Shown here piece after piece: positions 7,701 through 16,409 of a DNA stretch of 31,321 bases. The stretch comes from Acidobacteriaceae bacterium (GTDB lineage: Bacteria > Acidobacteriota > Terriglobia > Terriglobales > Acidobacteriaceae), in contig JARLFX010000033.1 of NCBI GenBank assembly GCA_031296355.1, positions 1 through 31,321 of the forward strand. The letters are read 5' to 3'. A model generated the notes under the pieces. That model worked only from the letters and a program-made list of their open reading frames with translations. It ran no database searches and had not been told where the DNA came from. The position numbers were made by a program, and so were the translations under genes. Every line of letters begins with the position of its first letter. The first letter of the stretch is position 1.

Positions 7701-10162
7701 AAACTGAAGGTGACGCTGCCGGTGGGGGTGCCCGTGCTGGTGGCCGGGGCAACGGTAGCTGTCACAATGATGGCCTGACCGTAGACGGGATTGCCGGTGG
7801 CAGGAGTCGTAAGACCGAGCGTGGTCACGGAGGCCTTGATGCCGTTACCGGTGAGCGAGACGGTCTGGGTAGCAGTGGTTGCGTTCAGCGCATTGTCAGT
7901 GAGCGTGGCGGTGCCGGAAATGGGGCCGAGCGCTGACGGCGTGAACTCGACATCGATATTACAGACGGCAGCGGGGAGAAGCGATGTGGTGGCGGTGCAA
8001 TCCGTGGCCAACGCGGGGGTGGTGAGTATATAGCCAGAGGTGACAGCCAGAGCGCTGGTGGTGAGTGCAGAGTTACCGGTGTTCTGGACGGCGACTGCCA
8101 TCGGCGCGCTGATGACTCCAGTTGCGGTTGGCGGGAAGGCGAGAGATGCCTTGCTGCGATCGAGCAGAACAAGCTGAGCTGCAGATGCGTCTGCGATGTA
8201 GAGATTACCGGCGGGAGCGACGGCGAGTCCAGCGGCGGTCTTGAGGCCGCTGGCAAGAGTGAAGGGCGAACCAGTTGCGGGGATGACAAAGACATCGCCA
8301 TTGCCGCTATCCGCGATATAGAGAGAGCCGCTGGGACTTACCGTAATACCGGCGGCTGCACTGAGGCCAGAGGCAGTGATGGTCTTCTGCGAGCCGGCAT
8401 AGGGAATCTCGAAGATCTTACCGGTGTCTGAGACGTAGATATCACCGAATGTATCGACGGCGAGCCAGGATGGAGCTGCAAGGCCGGAGAAGGCAATGGG
8501 AACCTGATTGCCGCTGATGTCGAGGCGGACGACGCGGCTGTTACCGCTATCGGCGATGTAGAGGTTGTTGTAGCCGTCGAGGGTGATGCCGCGGGGTGCG
8601 CTGAGCCCTGTGGTAGCGAGGGTGGCCTGAACGTTGGCGACGGTGAGGGTGTAGACGGCGTTGTTGACAGAGTCAGAGACGTAGACGGTACCAGCGCCAT
8701 CGACAGCGAGGCCGTAGGGACGAGCGAGGCCAGTGAACGGGAGGGTGGTAGTGACACCGCCGCTGGTGGTCTTAGTGACGATGTTGCGGGTGGTGTCTGC
8801 AAGGTAGACGTTACCGGCTGAGTCGACTGCGACGCCAGCGGGCGTACCCAAGCCAGAGAGCAATGCCGACTGCGCACCGGGAGTGAAGGAGGCGACGGGA
8901 GCATCGCCGACACCGGTGAGATAGGTGGTGGCGAGTGTAGTGCCGGTGGAGCTGACGAGCGACACGGTGCCAGTGACGAGACCTGTCTGCAAGGGAGAGA
9001 AGGTCACATAGAGGGTGCAGGTGCCGCCAGCAGCGATGACCTTCTTGGAGGTGCATGTGTCGCCGGTGCCGTAATCCTTGAACTGGATGGTGGATGAGTT
9101 ATTGCTGGTAAAGATGGGTGCTGTTCCGAGAGTGACACCGCTGGTGAAGTTGTAGGTGATGGCGGTGGCCTTGCTGGTGGAGCCGACGAGCGTGCCGTAG
9201 AAGTTGGAGACGCCGCTGCCAGTCAGGGGAGATTGCAGGGACTGGATGGAAAAGATGCCACTGGAGGTCATGTAGACGAGGTCGCCACGCGACGTGAGGT
9301 TGACGTTGGCGGCGGAGCTGCAAGCGGCGCAGGCGGGGATGGAAACGTAAGAGTTCGGGCTGGTGGAGGGAGCCGAGTAGTAGTAGATGATGCCAGCGTT
9401 GACGACATACATGCCGCCGGTGGAATCTACCGCGAGTCCATTGACCTCTGGAATTGGCGTGGCGCTGCTGCCGGTGGTGAGGAAGTAGGTGATTTGCGTG
9501 CCGGAGGCGGACAGCTCGGTGACGGTGGGATAGTTGGTACTGGAAGCCCATCGTCCGGTAAAAACGTCGCCGGCGGAATCCACGACAACGTAGTGCGGGT
9601 TATTGATGTTGGAGGTGGAGAAGGCCAGGGTGGTCTGAACACCAGCAGGAGTAATCTTGATGATTTTGATGGCGCCGCCATCGGCGACATAGAGGTTCCC
9701 CGAGGAGTCGAAGGTCATGCCAAAGGGATTGTTGAGACCGCTACCGATGGTAGTGGTGACACCGCTGGGGGAGATCTTCATGATGGTGGCGGTGGTCTTC
9801 TGGGTGATGTAGACGTTGCCCTGGTTGTCTGCGGCTACACCCTGCGCGACCGGAGAGAGCCCGGAAGCGATGGTGACGATGGGGGAGCCATTGGCGGGTA
9901 TCTCCGAGATGCTGGTGCCGACGGTGTTGACGAGAAAGATGTTGCCGTAGATGTCAACGAAGGAGGCCTCGGGTGTGGTGACTGAAGAGTTGCCGGGGTT
10001 GCTGAGAATTTCAGAGACGGTTACCTGTGCGGCGGCGGGACGGGCTGCGAGGAGAGAGAGCAGCAGGCCGAGAGCGAGCAGCGGCAGACGGCGATGCGAC
10101 GCCGCGGTGGAGCGAGAGCTGCCATGGACGGTGGTAAGCGTGTTGTGACTGGCGAAGTTCAT
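4715..10162 (-). CDS. Giant surface protein: NHL beta-propeller, choice-of-anchor D, Ig-like and MBG repeats
   Basis: Seen: 1815 residues. There is a signal peptide (LLSLLAARPAAAQ), then many NHL/Vgb-type blades with motifs such as VDSAGNVYLADT and LYIADSGN (about residues 50-670), interrupted at about 345-430 by a choice-of-anchor-D-like sandwich with a second one near 690-780. An Ig-like Big_3_5 domain ends in AVYSGDSSF near 860, followed by four alternating pairs of MBG-type domains (about 885-1530), then a second Big_3_5 domain (AVYSGDNVF). The C-terminus is unusual: a hydrophobic segment, GGRRRRRS, another hydrophobic segment ending LSGCGSG, then about 35 residues of beta-rich sequence. 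Start: ATG with AGAGG 6 nt upstream. It begins 37 bases after the TonB receptor stop, so the two are co-transcribed. Known: such proteins are frequent in Acidobacteria with no assigned function. Inferred: glycan or surface adhesion in support of the neighbouring receptor. Confidence 0.88.
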   Translation of the reverse strand: MNFASHNTLTTVHGSSRSTAASHRRLPLLALGLLLSLLAARPAAAQVTVSEILSNPGNSSVTTPEASFVDIYGNIFLVNTVGTSISEIPANGSPIVTIASGLSPVAQGVAADNQGNVYITQKTTATIMKISPSGVTTTIGSGLNNPFGMTFDSSGNLYVADGGAIKIIKITPAGVQTTLAFSTSNINNPHYVVVDSAGDVFTGRWASSTNYPTVTELSASGTQITYFLTTGSSATPIPEVNGLAVDSTGGMYVVNAGIIYYYSAPSTSPNSYVSIPACAACSSAANVNLTSRGDLVYMTSSGIFSIQSLQSPLTGSGVSNFYGTLVGSTSKATAITYNFTSGVTLGTAPIFTSNNSSTIQFKDYGTGDTCTSKKVIAAGGTCTLYVTFSPLQTGLVTGTVSLVSSTGTTLATTYLTGVGDAPVASFTPGAQSALLSGLGTPAGVAVDSAGNVYLADTTRNIVTKTTSGGVTTTLPFTGLARPYGLAVDGAGTVYVSDSVNNAVYTLTVANVQATLATTGLSAPRGITLDGYNNLYIADSGNSRVVRLDISGNQVPIAFSGLAAPSWLAVDTFGDIYVSDTGKIFEIPYAGSQKTITASGLSAAAGITVSPSGSLYIADSGNGDVFVIPATGSPFTLASGLKTAAGLAVAPAGNLYIADASAAQLVLLDRSKASLAFPPTATGVISAPMAVAVQNTGNSALTTSALAVTSGYILTTPALATDCTATTSLLPAAVCNIDVEFTPSALGPISGTATLTDNALNATTATQTVSLTGNGIKASVTTLGLTTPATGNPVYGQAIIVTATVAPATSTGTPTGSVTFSFDGGSPGAPVSLNGGQATFSPSQLAVGTHTVVAVYSGDSSFAASTSTSFTITVTPAVLTVTAISQMRSYGVANAPLTYSITGFAYSDTNAVVSGAPVLSTTATTTSDPGSFPVTITAGTLAAANYTFTLVPGTITVTTAANTITFPAIAGVTYGAFPIAPLATASSGLAINYSVTGPATVTSGAGAAITITGAGTVKVTATQAGNTDYAAATSVSQSFTVTPAVLTVTATSLSKQSGQANPTLVDTFTGFVNNDTSSVVSGAAVISTTVTTSSPVGTYPITITQGTLAAANYTFNLVPGTLTITGTTPQTITFAALPGVTYGNAPVVLTATSSSSLALTYSVTGPAMLSGSTVVITGTGTVSVTASQLGNNTYAAATSVTQSFTVAKAALAVNAPSVSRYINTANPVFAYTIAGYVNGDTSAVISGAPAITTTAGVSSPVGTYPITVAIGTLSASNYTFTFNSATLTVVATPQTITFATLPNVVYGVAPITLAATASSSLAVAYTVTGPASVSGSTLTITGIGSVSVTAAQPGNAAYAAASSVTQSFTVTPAPLTVTATNASIAYGVAIPTTFTYTITGYVYSETSAVVSGTPVISTTAIATSPGGAYPITPTIGTLAAANYSFATFVPGTLTIQPTGQTITFAALPNIPQTTSSVTLSATASSGLPVVFALVSGPATLNSSTGMLAISGPGTVVVTATQPGNSSYSAAAPVTQSFSVTGTTSTSLTLSTTTANFGSTVTLTAKVTGSITGSIPTGTVSFYAYATLLGSPVTISSSGSATLNTTAIPSGNIKITAVYSGDNVFSSSTSTYQAILIVSPTINISATSTNLTISAGQSVSTTITLTPVGGYSYLVNFSCGALPAYLTCTFNPAALSFYPGTYTTTVPQSTTLTLNDTQVASLRRPHLSHASGSGMALAVLFGAPILALSFFGGRRRRRSLCQMMLLSLLVLFSVGGIVSLSGCGSGTPSVGGTYNIQVIVDDGTGITHTLALTVTMQ
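5550..7550 (-). repeat. In-gene array of four alternating MBG / TITF...VTYG domain pairs
   Basis: Within the giant protein, units starting LTVTA...YG...GF(V/A)...VVSGAPVIST and ending LAAANYTFTLVPGT alternate four times with units starting QTITFAALP.VTYG and ending YAAATSVTQSFTV. The protein sequences are close enough that the DNA is internally repetitive, which favours copy-number change by recombination and assembly errors. Boundaries are approximate. Confidence 0.75.
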
Positions 10163-10199
10163 ACCATACCTCTAAAGAAACGAATGCTGGTGCAAAGAG

Positions 10200-13100
10200 C
10201 TAGAAGCGCAGGCGCACGGTGAGTTGCAGAGTGCGTGCGGGGAGTGCCGACGTAATGGTGCCGAAAGAAGAAGACGTTGCACTATACGAAGTATTGGGCG
10301 TGCCAAGATTGGGATGATTAATGGCGTTGAAAGCCGCAGCCTGCAAATCTGCGCTGTAGCGGCCGAATTGAAGATGCTTCAAAATGTTCAGGTTGATGTT
10401 GATGTTTCCCGGGCCGCGCACCTGCGTTTCGGTGCGCGGGACGCTACCGAAGCTATAGAGGGGAGCACTGAGTCCGCAGGTACTGCCAGAGCAGGGAGCG
10501 ACACTGGTAAATGCGGACGGATTGAACCACTGGACAATGCCTGGATGCGCGACCTTAAGAGCGACGCTGGGCACATAGTTTGGGCGACGGGCGACGTAGC
10601 CATTGCTTCCGGTGACGGCGAGAGGACGGCCGCTTTCGATGGTAAAGATACTGCTAAGGCTCCATCCGCCGATGAAACGGTTGACCCGTGCGGAGGATCC
10701 GGAGAAGAAGTGCTGGCGCTTGCCGAAGGGAAGCTGGTAGACCAGAGTTCCACTCAAACGGTGAGTAACATCCGTGGGGTCGACGGCATATTCAGAGTGC
10801 GGGTCCAAACTATTCTGCAGCGGAGATGAGATGGCTGCCGCTGTAAGCGAACTGACCAAAGGGTCGCTGAGGAACTTGGAGTAGGTGTAAGAGACGTTCA
10901 TCTGCAGGGCTTTGGTGATGGGACGCTGGATGGCGAGTTGGCCACCACTGCCTAAAAAGCGGCCGATATGCGGATAGTAGCTGTAGACGCCCTGGAAGTA
11001 AGGATAGGGCTTGAGCAATGTGGCATTGGGAAGGAGATTGTTGCCAAGGCCGCCGACGATTCCATAGTGAGCGTAGGGATTGGTGGAGTTCGCGTTGAGG
11101 AAGGAATCACCCAACGAAAAGTAGCTCGGGCTGATCTGATCCAGATTGACGGCCACCAGGGGAAAGTGAGTGCCGTGATTCATGAAGTAGCCGAGGTGAA
11201 TGACGGAATTGTGCGGAAACTGGCGGTCGAGCGAGAGAACAAACTGCTGCGAGGCGGGGGTGGGAGCCCGTGGCGTCTGGTAGGTAGCAACCTGGCCGAG
11301 AAGCGCATTGGGACCAGCGCCAGCACCGAGAATGGCATTCGGCGGATAAGGCAAGCCGCTGGAAAACTGGGTGATATAGCCGTTGGGAGTCGTGGCAGAA
11401 TACGTGGTGACGTTAGTGCCGAACTCGTCGTTGGCATTGGCGTAGACCATGTTGAAGGTGTTGGCGTAGTAAAGGGCATAGCCACCACGGAGAACGGTCA
11501 GGTGCTTTTGCGAGAGCAAGAAGGCGAAGCCAATGCGCGGGGCGAAGTCGGTATAGTTCTCCGCAGCGAAGTTGCTGTGCTGCCCGTTCATACCGGCGTA
11601 GACCTCTGTGCCAATGAGGCCATTGGTGGGGTTGGGTTGGAGGCGGAGCGTGCTAAAGCCGTTAGCTTTCTCCCAGGGGATGGACTGGTAGTCGTAACGC
11701 AAGCCCAGGTTTAGGTTGAGCCGTGAGGTGACGCGCCAATCGTCCTGAATGAAGCCGTTGACTGCGATAGCGCGAGTAACAGAGCCGGCACTGACTGAGG
11801 CGTAGACAGAGGACGGTTTGCCAAGCAGGAAGCTGGCATAGGCATTGCCGGTGGTGACAGAGGTGGAGCCGCGCTGGGCCGTGACCGACGTATTGAAGCT
11901 GTACTGACCGGAGGGAGCGGAGTTGGAGTTGGCGTAGGCCTCGTTGAAGCGGAATCCGGCACCGAGATGGAAGCTATGCCGTCCGCGCAGGAGCGTGATG
12001 GTATCGCTCAGTTCGGGATCGGTGGAGGTGCGCAGGCCTTGATTGGTGGAGACCTGAATGCCGTAGTTAGTAATGGATATCTGAGGTAGTGTATTGGGCG
12101 GAAGGTTGGAAATGCCCAACTGCTGCGGCCAGTTCTGGAAGGCACTGCCGGGATTGAAGGGCATAAAGCTTCTGCCGACGGCGAGGCGAATATCGTTGAG
12201 CATATTGCCCGAGATGACCTGCGTAATGCCGATGTTGAGATCCTGGCTGGTCTGTACATCGTTGCGCGTGCTCGCGATGGTATTGAGCGCGCCGTAGTTG
12301 CCCTCGTTGTTGTACATGTTCTTGCTGAAGGCATAGCGGGCGAAGAGGCTGGTGCGGTTGGTGACCTGAATATCGACGCGGCCAAGGGAGATGATCTGCG
12401 TTGAAATGAGCGGCGCGTTGGAGATGTAATTGTTGACGGGGAGGGAGGGATCACCCGCATTCGGCACAGGAACAAAGGCGTCCTGGAAGGCGAGAGCCGC
12501 AGGATCGAGATTTTTGGTGGGGATAACATTCCCGGGATACTGGGTACGCTGACCGCTGGCGCCACCGCTATCGGGATCGAAGATGCCGAAGGCAGGAGTG
12601 CTCACGGCGAGGTCGCTGAAGTCACCGGTGCGCTCTGCGAGAGTGGGCACATTGATGGTGGTGGGTGAGACCTGATTGAGTCCGTAGGCCTCATAATTGG
12701 CGAAGAAGAAGGCGCGGTTGTGCTTAATGGGGCCGCCAATCGCAGCGCCGTACTGGTTATAGGTCATGATGGGCCGGATGCCGGGGAGTGCGAAGCGGTT
12801 GGCGGCATTCATGGCGCCGTTCTTGAAGAATTCATAGATCTGACCGTGGAAGCCGTTGGTACCGGCCTTGGTGGTCATGGTGATCACGCCACCAGAGGTA
12901 AGGCCGTACTGAGAGGAGAGAACGCCATACTGCAGGCGCGTCTCCTGCAGTCCGGTGATGGTGGAGTTGATAAGAACCTCGCCACGGACGTTCTGCAGGT
13001 TGTTAGCACCGTCGAGGAGATTGGCATTAGACCCTGCGGCGCCGCCACCGATACGGATATTGGAAACGTTTAGTCCACGGTCGACGAAGCCATCGTTATT

Positions 13101-13742
13101 GGGCCCGGCAGCGGAGACGACAGAAGAATCCAGCTGGACCTGTGCAAGGGCGACGCTGCCATTGAGAGGAAGGGCTTCGGCCGTTGCATTGTCAATGACT
13201 GTACCGAGAGTGGCATTGAAGCTATTGAGAGTGGGGGCATCGGCCTGCACCTCCACCTGTTGGGAGACGTCGCCAACGCGGAGGGTGAAGTTCAACTGCG
13301 CCGCCTGATCGTCATTGAGCTCGAAGTCTCGCTGCTCGGAGGGCCCAAAGCCCGTCTTTTCAACCTGCACGGTATAGAGGCCTGAATTGAGCGGAGGTGA
13401 AGCGTACGCGCCTTCAGCGTTGGTCTTAACGATAGTGCCGGTCAGCGTAGCCTGATTGGTAATAGTGACAGTGGCGCTGGGGATGACAGCGCCCAGAGCA
13501 TCGCTTACCCTACCGACGATGGAACCAGTTCCCTGCTGAGCAAAAGCGGAAACAGCACCGGCAAACAACATGGAGACCACGCATAGCAGGACGGCGGCAC
13601 GCCGTAAGCGCTGCAGGCCGTGATAACGTCTAGCTGAAGACTCGAGAGAGGCGCAGAACTGAGGAAGGCTGACGCGCGAAGCACGCTGTCTGACTGCAAA
13701 GATGGGATCGAAGATGAACATAAATAGGTGTAGAACGGCCAT
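10200..13742 (-). CDS. TonB-dependent receptor with carboxypeptidase regulatory-like domain (Oar type)
   Basis: Role: outer-membrane active transporter energised by TonB, here probably for glycan fragments. Seen: a hydrophobic signal segment (LLCVVSMLFAGAVSAFAQ), then GTGSIVGRVSDALGAVIP beginning a carboxypeptidase-regulatory-like beta-sandwich (about residues 70-165), a plug-like domain (ALPLNGS ... LDGANN ... GGVITMTTKAGTN, about 180-290) and a long outer-membrane barrel ending TLQLTVRLRF with terminal Phe. Length about 1180 residues, normal for the acidobacterial family. The open frame extends to a TTG at 13802, but the operator and a -35-like TTGTGT (13809-13804) put transcription start near 13775, so I chose the ATG at 13742; the ATG at 13721 is equally possible and neither has a clear ribosome binding site. 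No SusD-like partner is present. It follows the esterase gene by about 140 bases and precedes the giant NHL/MBG gene by 37. Confidence 0.92.
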   Translation of the reverse strand: MAVLHLFMFIFDPIFAVRQRASRVSLPQFCASLESSARRYHGLQRLRRAAVLLCVVSMLFAGAVSAFAQQGTGSIVGRVSDALGAVIPSATVTITNQATLTGTIVKTNAEGAYASPPLNSGLYTVQVEKTGFGPSEQRDFELNDDQAAQLNFTLRVGDVSQQVEVQADAPTLNSFNATLGTVIDNATAEALPLNGSVALAQVQLDSSVVSAAGPNNDGFVDRGLNVSNIRIGGGAAGSNANLLDGANNLQNVRGEVLINSTITGLQETRLQYGVLSSQYGLTSGGVITMTTKAGTNGFHGQIYEFFKNGAMNAANRFALPGIRPIMTYNQYGAAIGGPIKHNRAFFFANYEAYGLNQVSPTTINVPTLAERTGDFSDLAVSTPAFGIFDPDSGGASGQRTQYPGNVIPTKNLDPAALAFQDAFVPVPNAGDPSLPVNNYISNAPLISTQIISLGRVDIQVTNRTSLFARYAFSKNMYNNEGNYGALNTIASTRNDVQTSQDLNIGITQVISGNMLNDIRLAVGRSFMPFNPGSAFQNWPQQLGISNLPPNTLPQISITNYGIQVSTNQGLRTSTDPELSDTITLLRGRHSFHLGAGFRFNEAYANSNSAPSGQYSFNTSVTAQRGSTSVTTGNAYASFLLGKPSSVYASVSAGSVTRAIAVNGFIQDDWRVTSRLNLNLGLRYDYQSIPWEKANGFSTLRLQPNPTNGLIGTEVYAGMNGQHSNFAAENYTDFAPRIGFAFLLSQKHLTVLRGGYALYYANTFNMVYANANDEFGTNVTTYSATTPNGYITQFSSGLPYPPNAILGAGAGPNALLGQVATYQTPRAPTPASQQFVLSLDRQFPHNSVIHLGYFMNHGTHFPLVAVNLDQISPSYFSLGDSFLNANSTNPYAHYGIVGGLGNNLLPNATLLKPYPYFQGVYSYYPHIGRFLGSGGQLAIQRPITKALQMNVSYTYSKFLSDPLVSSLTAAAISSPLQNSLDPHSEYAVDPTDVTHRLSGTLVYQLPFGKRQHFFSGSSARVNRFIGGWSLSSIFTIESGRPLAVTGSNGYVARRPNYVPSVALKVAHPGIVQWFNPSAFTSVAPCSGSTCGLSAPLYSFGSVPRTETQVRGPGNININLNILKHLQFGRYSADLQAAAFNAINHPNLGTPNTSYSATSSSFGTITSALPARTLQLTVRLRF

Positions 13743-13803
13743 CAGGATGCAGGAAATTAACGCTCCGGAAAGGCAACGCATCATCACGCATGTAAGCGAC
13801 AAT

Positions 13804-13834
13804 ACACAACGATAAAGCTCTCTTTTCGGGAAAA
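13804..13834 (-). promoter_or_regulatory. Operator and -35-like box before the TonB receptor
   Basis: In gene direction TTTTCCCGAAAA (13834-13823) is followed 7 nt later by a second half-site TTATCG-like element merging into TTGTGT (13809-13804). The block TTATCGTTGTG is identical to one before the GH31 operon. The -10 is weak. It sits between the esterase stop (13885) and the receptor, giving the receptor its own control even though it could also be read from the operon upstream. Confidence 0.5.
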
Positions 13835-13884
13835 TTGCGCGATTGCAGAGTTATGCTGGCGGGAAGCTGTCTACGTCCATGTCC

Positions 13885-14835
13885 TCACCTTCCGCTCGTC
13901 GCAGCTGTGACCGGGATCGGCGATGCGTCAACCGGCGGTACGGCCCAATGATTGGCGACGAGCCAGTGCAGCAGAAGTGTGGGCCAGATCTTAAGTTCGG
14001 GGTCATCCTGCGCTAGCCCCAACCCGTGTTTGCCGTGGTGAAAGAGATGTAACTCTGCCTCGACATGGTGTTCGACCAGCGCCTGATAGAACAGGACACT
14101 GTTCATGACGGGAACGGCAGGATCGTCGGTTGTGGAGAAGATGAAGGTGGGTGGGGTCTGCGCGGTGACCTGCAGTTGGTTGGAGAGCAGGGCGAGTGTC
14201 TCCGGGGAGGGTGAATCGCCGAGCAGGCTGTGGGTGGAACCGGAGTGTGAAATAAGACCTGTCAGGGTGATGACGGGGTAAGCAAGGATCATGAAATCGG
14301 GGCGGCTGGATTCGTGTTCGATGGGATCGGCCAGAGCGAGATTGCCGGAGTCAAAGTGAGTGCCGGCGGTGGAGGTGAGGTGTCCGCCAGCGGAGAAACC
14401 CCACATGCCGATGTGATCTTTGTCGACACCATAGTCAGCGGCGTGAGCGCGGACGGTGCGCAGTGCACGCTGAGCGTCTTCCAACTCAATGGGGTGGTGA
14501 TATCTGGGACCGAGGCGGTATTTGACGATGAAAGCTGCGATGCCGTGAGAAGCCAGCCAGACACCGATCTGCGCTCCCTCGTGGTTGAGGGCGAGGATGG
14601 AATAGCCTCCACCGGGTACGACGATGACGGCGGTGTGTGCCGGATTGGAGACGGGGAGGTAAGCGGTGAGAGTGGGAATGTCAGATGCAGCTGTGCCAAG
14701 AGCGCCCGGTGCACCTGCCGGCCAGAGCGGAACACCGATGTGGCCATCGTTGGGCGCGTCCAAAAACGGGTTCTGCGCATTCGCAGTGAGGGTTGCCGAG
14801 AAGAGCGCTAGTGCGAGCAGCAATCTGGAAGTCAA
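13885..14835 (-). CDS. Secreted alpha/beta-hydrolase esterase (acetyl-xylan-esterase-like, BD-FAE type)
   Basis: Reaction by family: hydrolysis of acetyl or other acyl esters, here most likely on a polysaccharide or its oligosaccharides. Seen: a signal peptide (LLLALALFSATLTANAQ), oxyanion segment VVPGGGYSILA at about 72-82, nucleophile motif GFSAGG with Ser148, an acid in STTDDPAVPV (Asp237/238) and a catalytic His in HHGKHGLG (His270). Length 316 residues fits the family. The start is TTG at 14835. The preceding gene's stop codon lies inside TAGAGG, a ribosome binding site 8 nt before that TTG, so translation is probably coupled to the upstream acetylesterase. It is the last gene of the GH31-GH92-esterase operon. 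The exact substrate (xylan, mannan or xyloglucan acetyl groups) cannot be told from sequence. Confidence 0.85.
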   Translation of the reverse strand: MTSRLLLALALFSATLTANAQNPFLDAPNDGHIGVPLWPAGAPGALGTAASDIPTLTAYLPVSNPAHTAVIVVPGGGYSILALNHEGAQIGVWLASHGIAAFIVKYRLGPRYHHPIELEDAQRALRTVRAHAADYGVDKDHIGMWGFSAGGHLTSTAGTHFDSGNLALADPIEHESSRPDFMILAYPVITLTGLISHSGSTHSLLGDSPSPETLALLSNQLQVTAQTPPTFIFSTTDDPAVPVMNSVLFYQALVEHHVEAELHLFHHGKHGLGLAQDDPELKIWPTLLLHWLVANHWAVPPVDASPIPVTAATSGR

Positions 14836-14846
14836 AGTACAAGCCT

Positions 14847-16358
14847 CTATTCTGAAGTGAAGGTGCCGGCGGGAAGCCCGGCAGCGTTGTAAAGGTAGGA
14901 GGTGACGTAGCCCTGCCAGTCATAGCGCACGAAGCGGGGGCTGACGACATGCGGTGAGGAGACGAGGATCGTCTCGTTATCGCCGATTTTCTCGATCTTC
15001 GCGGTCGCGGTCTGGAACTTGTGGTCGTCGCCAGCTACCTCAAAACCACCAACATCCTGCCCACGGGAAGTGAGGCCGTCAGCGTGCGTGAACCAGACGC
15101 GCATAGCACCGGGCTCGGTCGTGGCCTGCCGGAAGGATGGGGAGATGTACTCGACTTTTTCGCCGTAGACCATACTACGCGCCGCAAGTGCGAGCCGGGT
15201 GGCAACGGTCTGCTTGTCAATGGGATGGACGTTAGCGGATTCGCCGACATCAAGGGTAACGGCCATAGCAGTGTTGCTGAGAGCGAGCGTACGACGCTGT
15301 GCGTCGCGAACCTCCGGCCAGCCGCCCTGAGCGTTGTAGCTGGATATCTGAACGAAGAGGAAGGGGAAGTTGCCCTGCGCCCACTGGCTGCGCCAGTCTG
15401 AGATGAGCGTGGAGAAGACCCGGGCATAGTTGGGGTTGCGCGGTGGTTCGCTGTCACTCTCGCCCTGATACCAGATGACACCCTTGATGGTGAAGCGCAT
15501 ATCAGGAGCAATCATGGCGTTGAAGATGCTGCCGGGAGTCCAGGAACCCTGATGATCGCCGGGGATGTGCGGAAAGACAGGGACCGGCTTGCCCTGTGCG
15601 GTGAGGGCAGCTGCTTCCCTGTCCTGCGCGGCACGGATCTGATTGGCGTGTGCCTGATCGCGGGCGATGTTACCAGCATCGAGGAATACGGAGGTGAGGT
15701 TGGCGGTAGCCAGAGATGCAGGACTGATCCAGGAATGAGCAGGCGTGCCGCCCCAGGTGGCATCGATGAGGCCGATCGGTACGTGTTCGTGGGCTACGAG
15801 TTCCTTGCCAAAGAGATAGGCGATGGCGGAGAAGTGGCGGGCTGTGTCTGGAGTGCAGAGCGTCCAGGTGTCGTTGATGTCATCGAGCGGAACCGTCGAG
15901 GTTCCCCGCTTCTGCAGGAGGAGACGAATCTGCGGCTGGGTGGCGGCGGCGATCTCCTTGTCAGAATCCTTCGGAGGCGGCTGGTTTTTGAAACCCTCCA
16001 GCGGAAGCTCCATGTTGGACTGGCCGGAGGCGAACCAGACATCGCCCATAAGGATGTCTTTGCGCTCAATGGTGGCTGGGGAGGAATCGCCCTGAACTGT
16101 GAGGGCGTAGGGGCCGCCGGCGGGCTCGGGATTGAGCCATGCCTCCCACGCACCGATGGCATCGGCTTGAGTGGTGAGTGTTTGCTGATGGAAGCGGATG
16201 GTCACCTTCTCCTGTGGATTGCTCCATCCCCAGATGCGGACCGGGTGATCGCGCTGTAGCACAGCGTGATCGGAGAGCAGCGACGGAAGGCGCAGCTCCG
16301 CCGAGACAGAGAGCGCGAAGAGGAGCGGAAGAGCAAGAACAAGTTTGAGAGGGCGCAT
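14847..16358 (-). CDS. SGNH-family acetylesterase (sialate O-acetylesterase type)
   Basis: Role: removal of O-acetyl groups from carbohydrate. Seen: a signal peptide (LVLALPLLFALSVSAE), nucleophile block FASGQSNMELP with Ser114, TWGGTPAHSW, VIWYQGESD (oxyanion block, about 295-302) and SANVHPIDK with His378 as the catalytic base. Length 503 is typical of the sialate O-acetylesterase / CE20-like group. Start: ATG with GGAG 8 nt upstream. It follows the GH92 gene by 51 bases and touches the next esterase gene, so it belongs to the operon. Known: in bacterial glycan loci these enzymes usually de-acetylate plant hemicellulose rather than sialic acid. Nothing here suggests sialic acid metabolism, so the name describes the family only. 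Confidence 0.9.
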   Translation of the reverse strand: MRPLKLVLALPLLFALSVSAELRLPSLLSDHAVLQRDHPVRIWGWSNPQEKVTIRFHQQTLTTQADAIGAWEAWLNPEPAGGPYALTVQGDSSPATIERKDILMGDVWFASGQSNMELPLEGFKNQPPPKDSDKEIAAATQPQIRLLLQKRGTSTVPLDDINDTWTLCTPDTARHFSAIAYLFGKELVAHEHVPIGLIDATWGGTPAHSWISPASLATANLTSVFLDAGNIARDQAHANQIRAAQDREAAALTAQGKPVPVFPHIPGDHQGSWTPGSIFNAMIAPDMRFTIKGVIWYQGESDSEPPRNPNYARVFSTLISDWRSQWAQGNFPFLFVQISSYNAQGGWPEVRDAQRRTLALSNTAMAVTLDVGESANVHPIDKQTVATRLALAARSMVYGEKVEYISPSFRQATTEPGAMRVWFTHADGLTSRGQDVGGFEVAGDDHKFQTATAKIEKIGDNETILVSSPHVVSPRFVRYDWQGYVTSYLYNAAGLPAGTFTSE

Positions 16359-16409
16359 AAGGTGAACTCCGAAACAAAAATCACTACAGCTAAAAATATA
16401 CGGCCATTT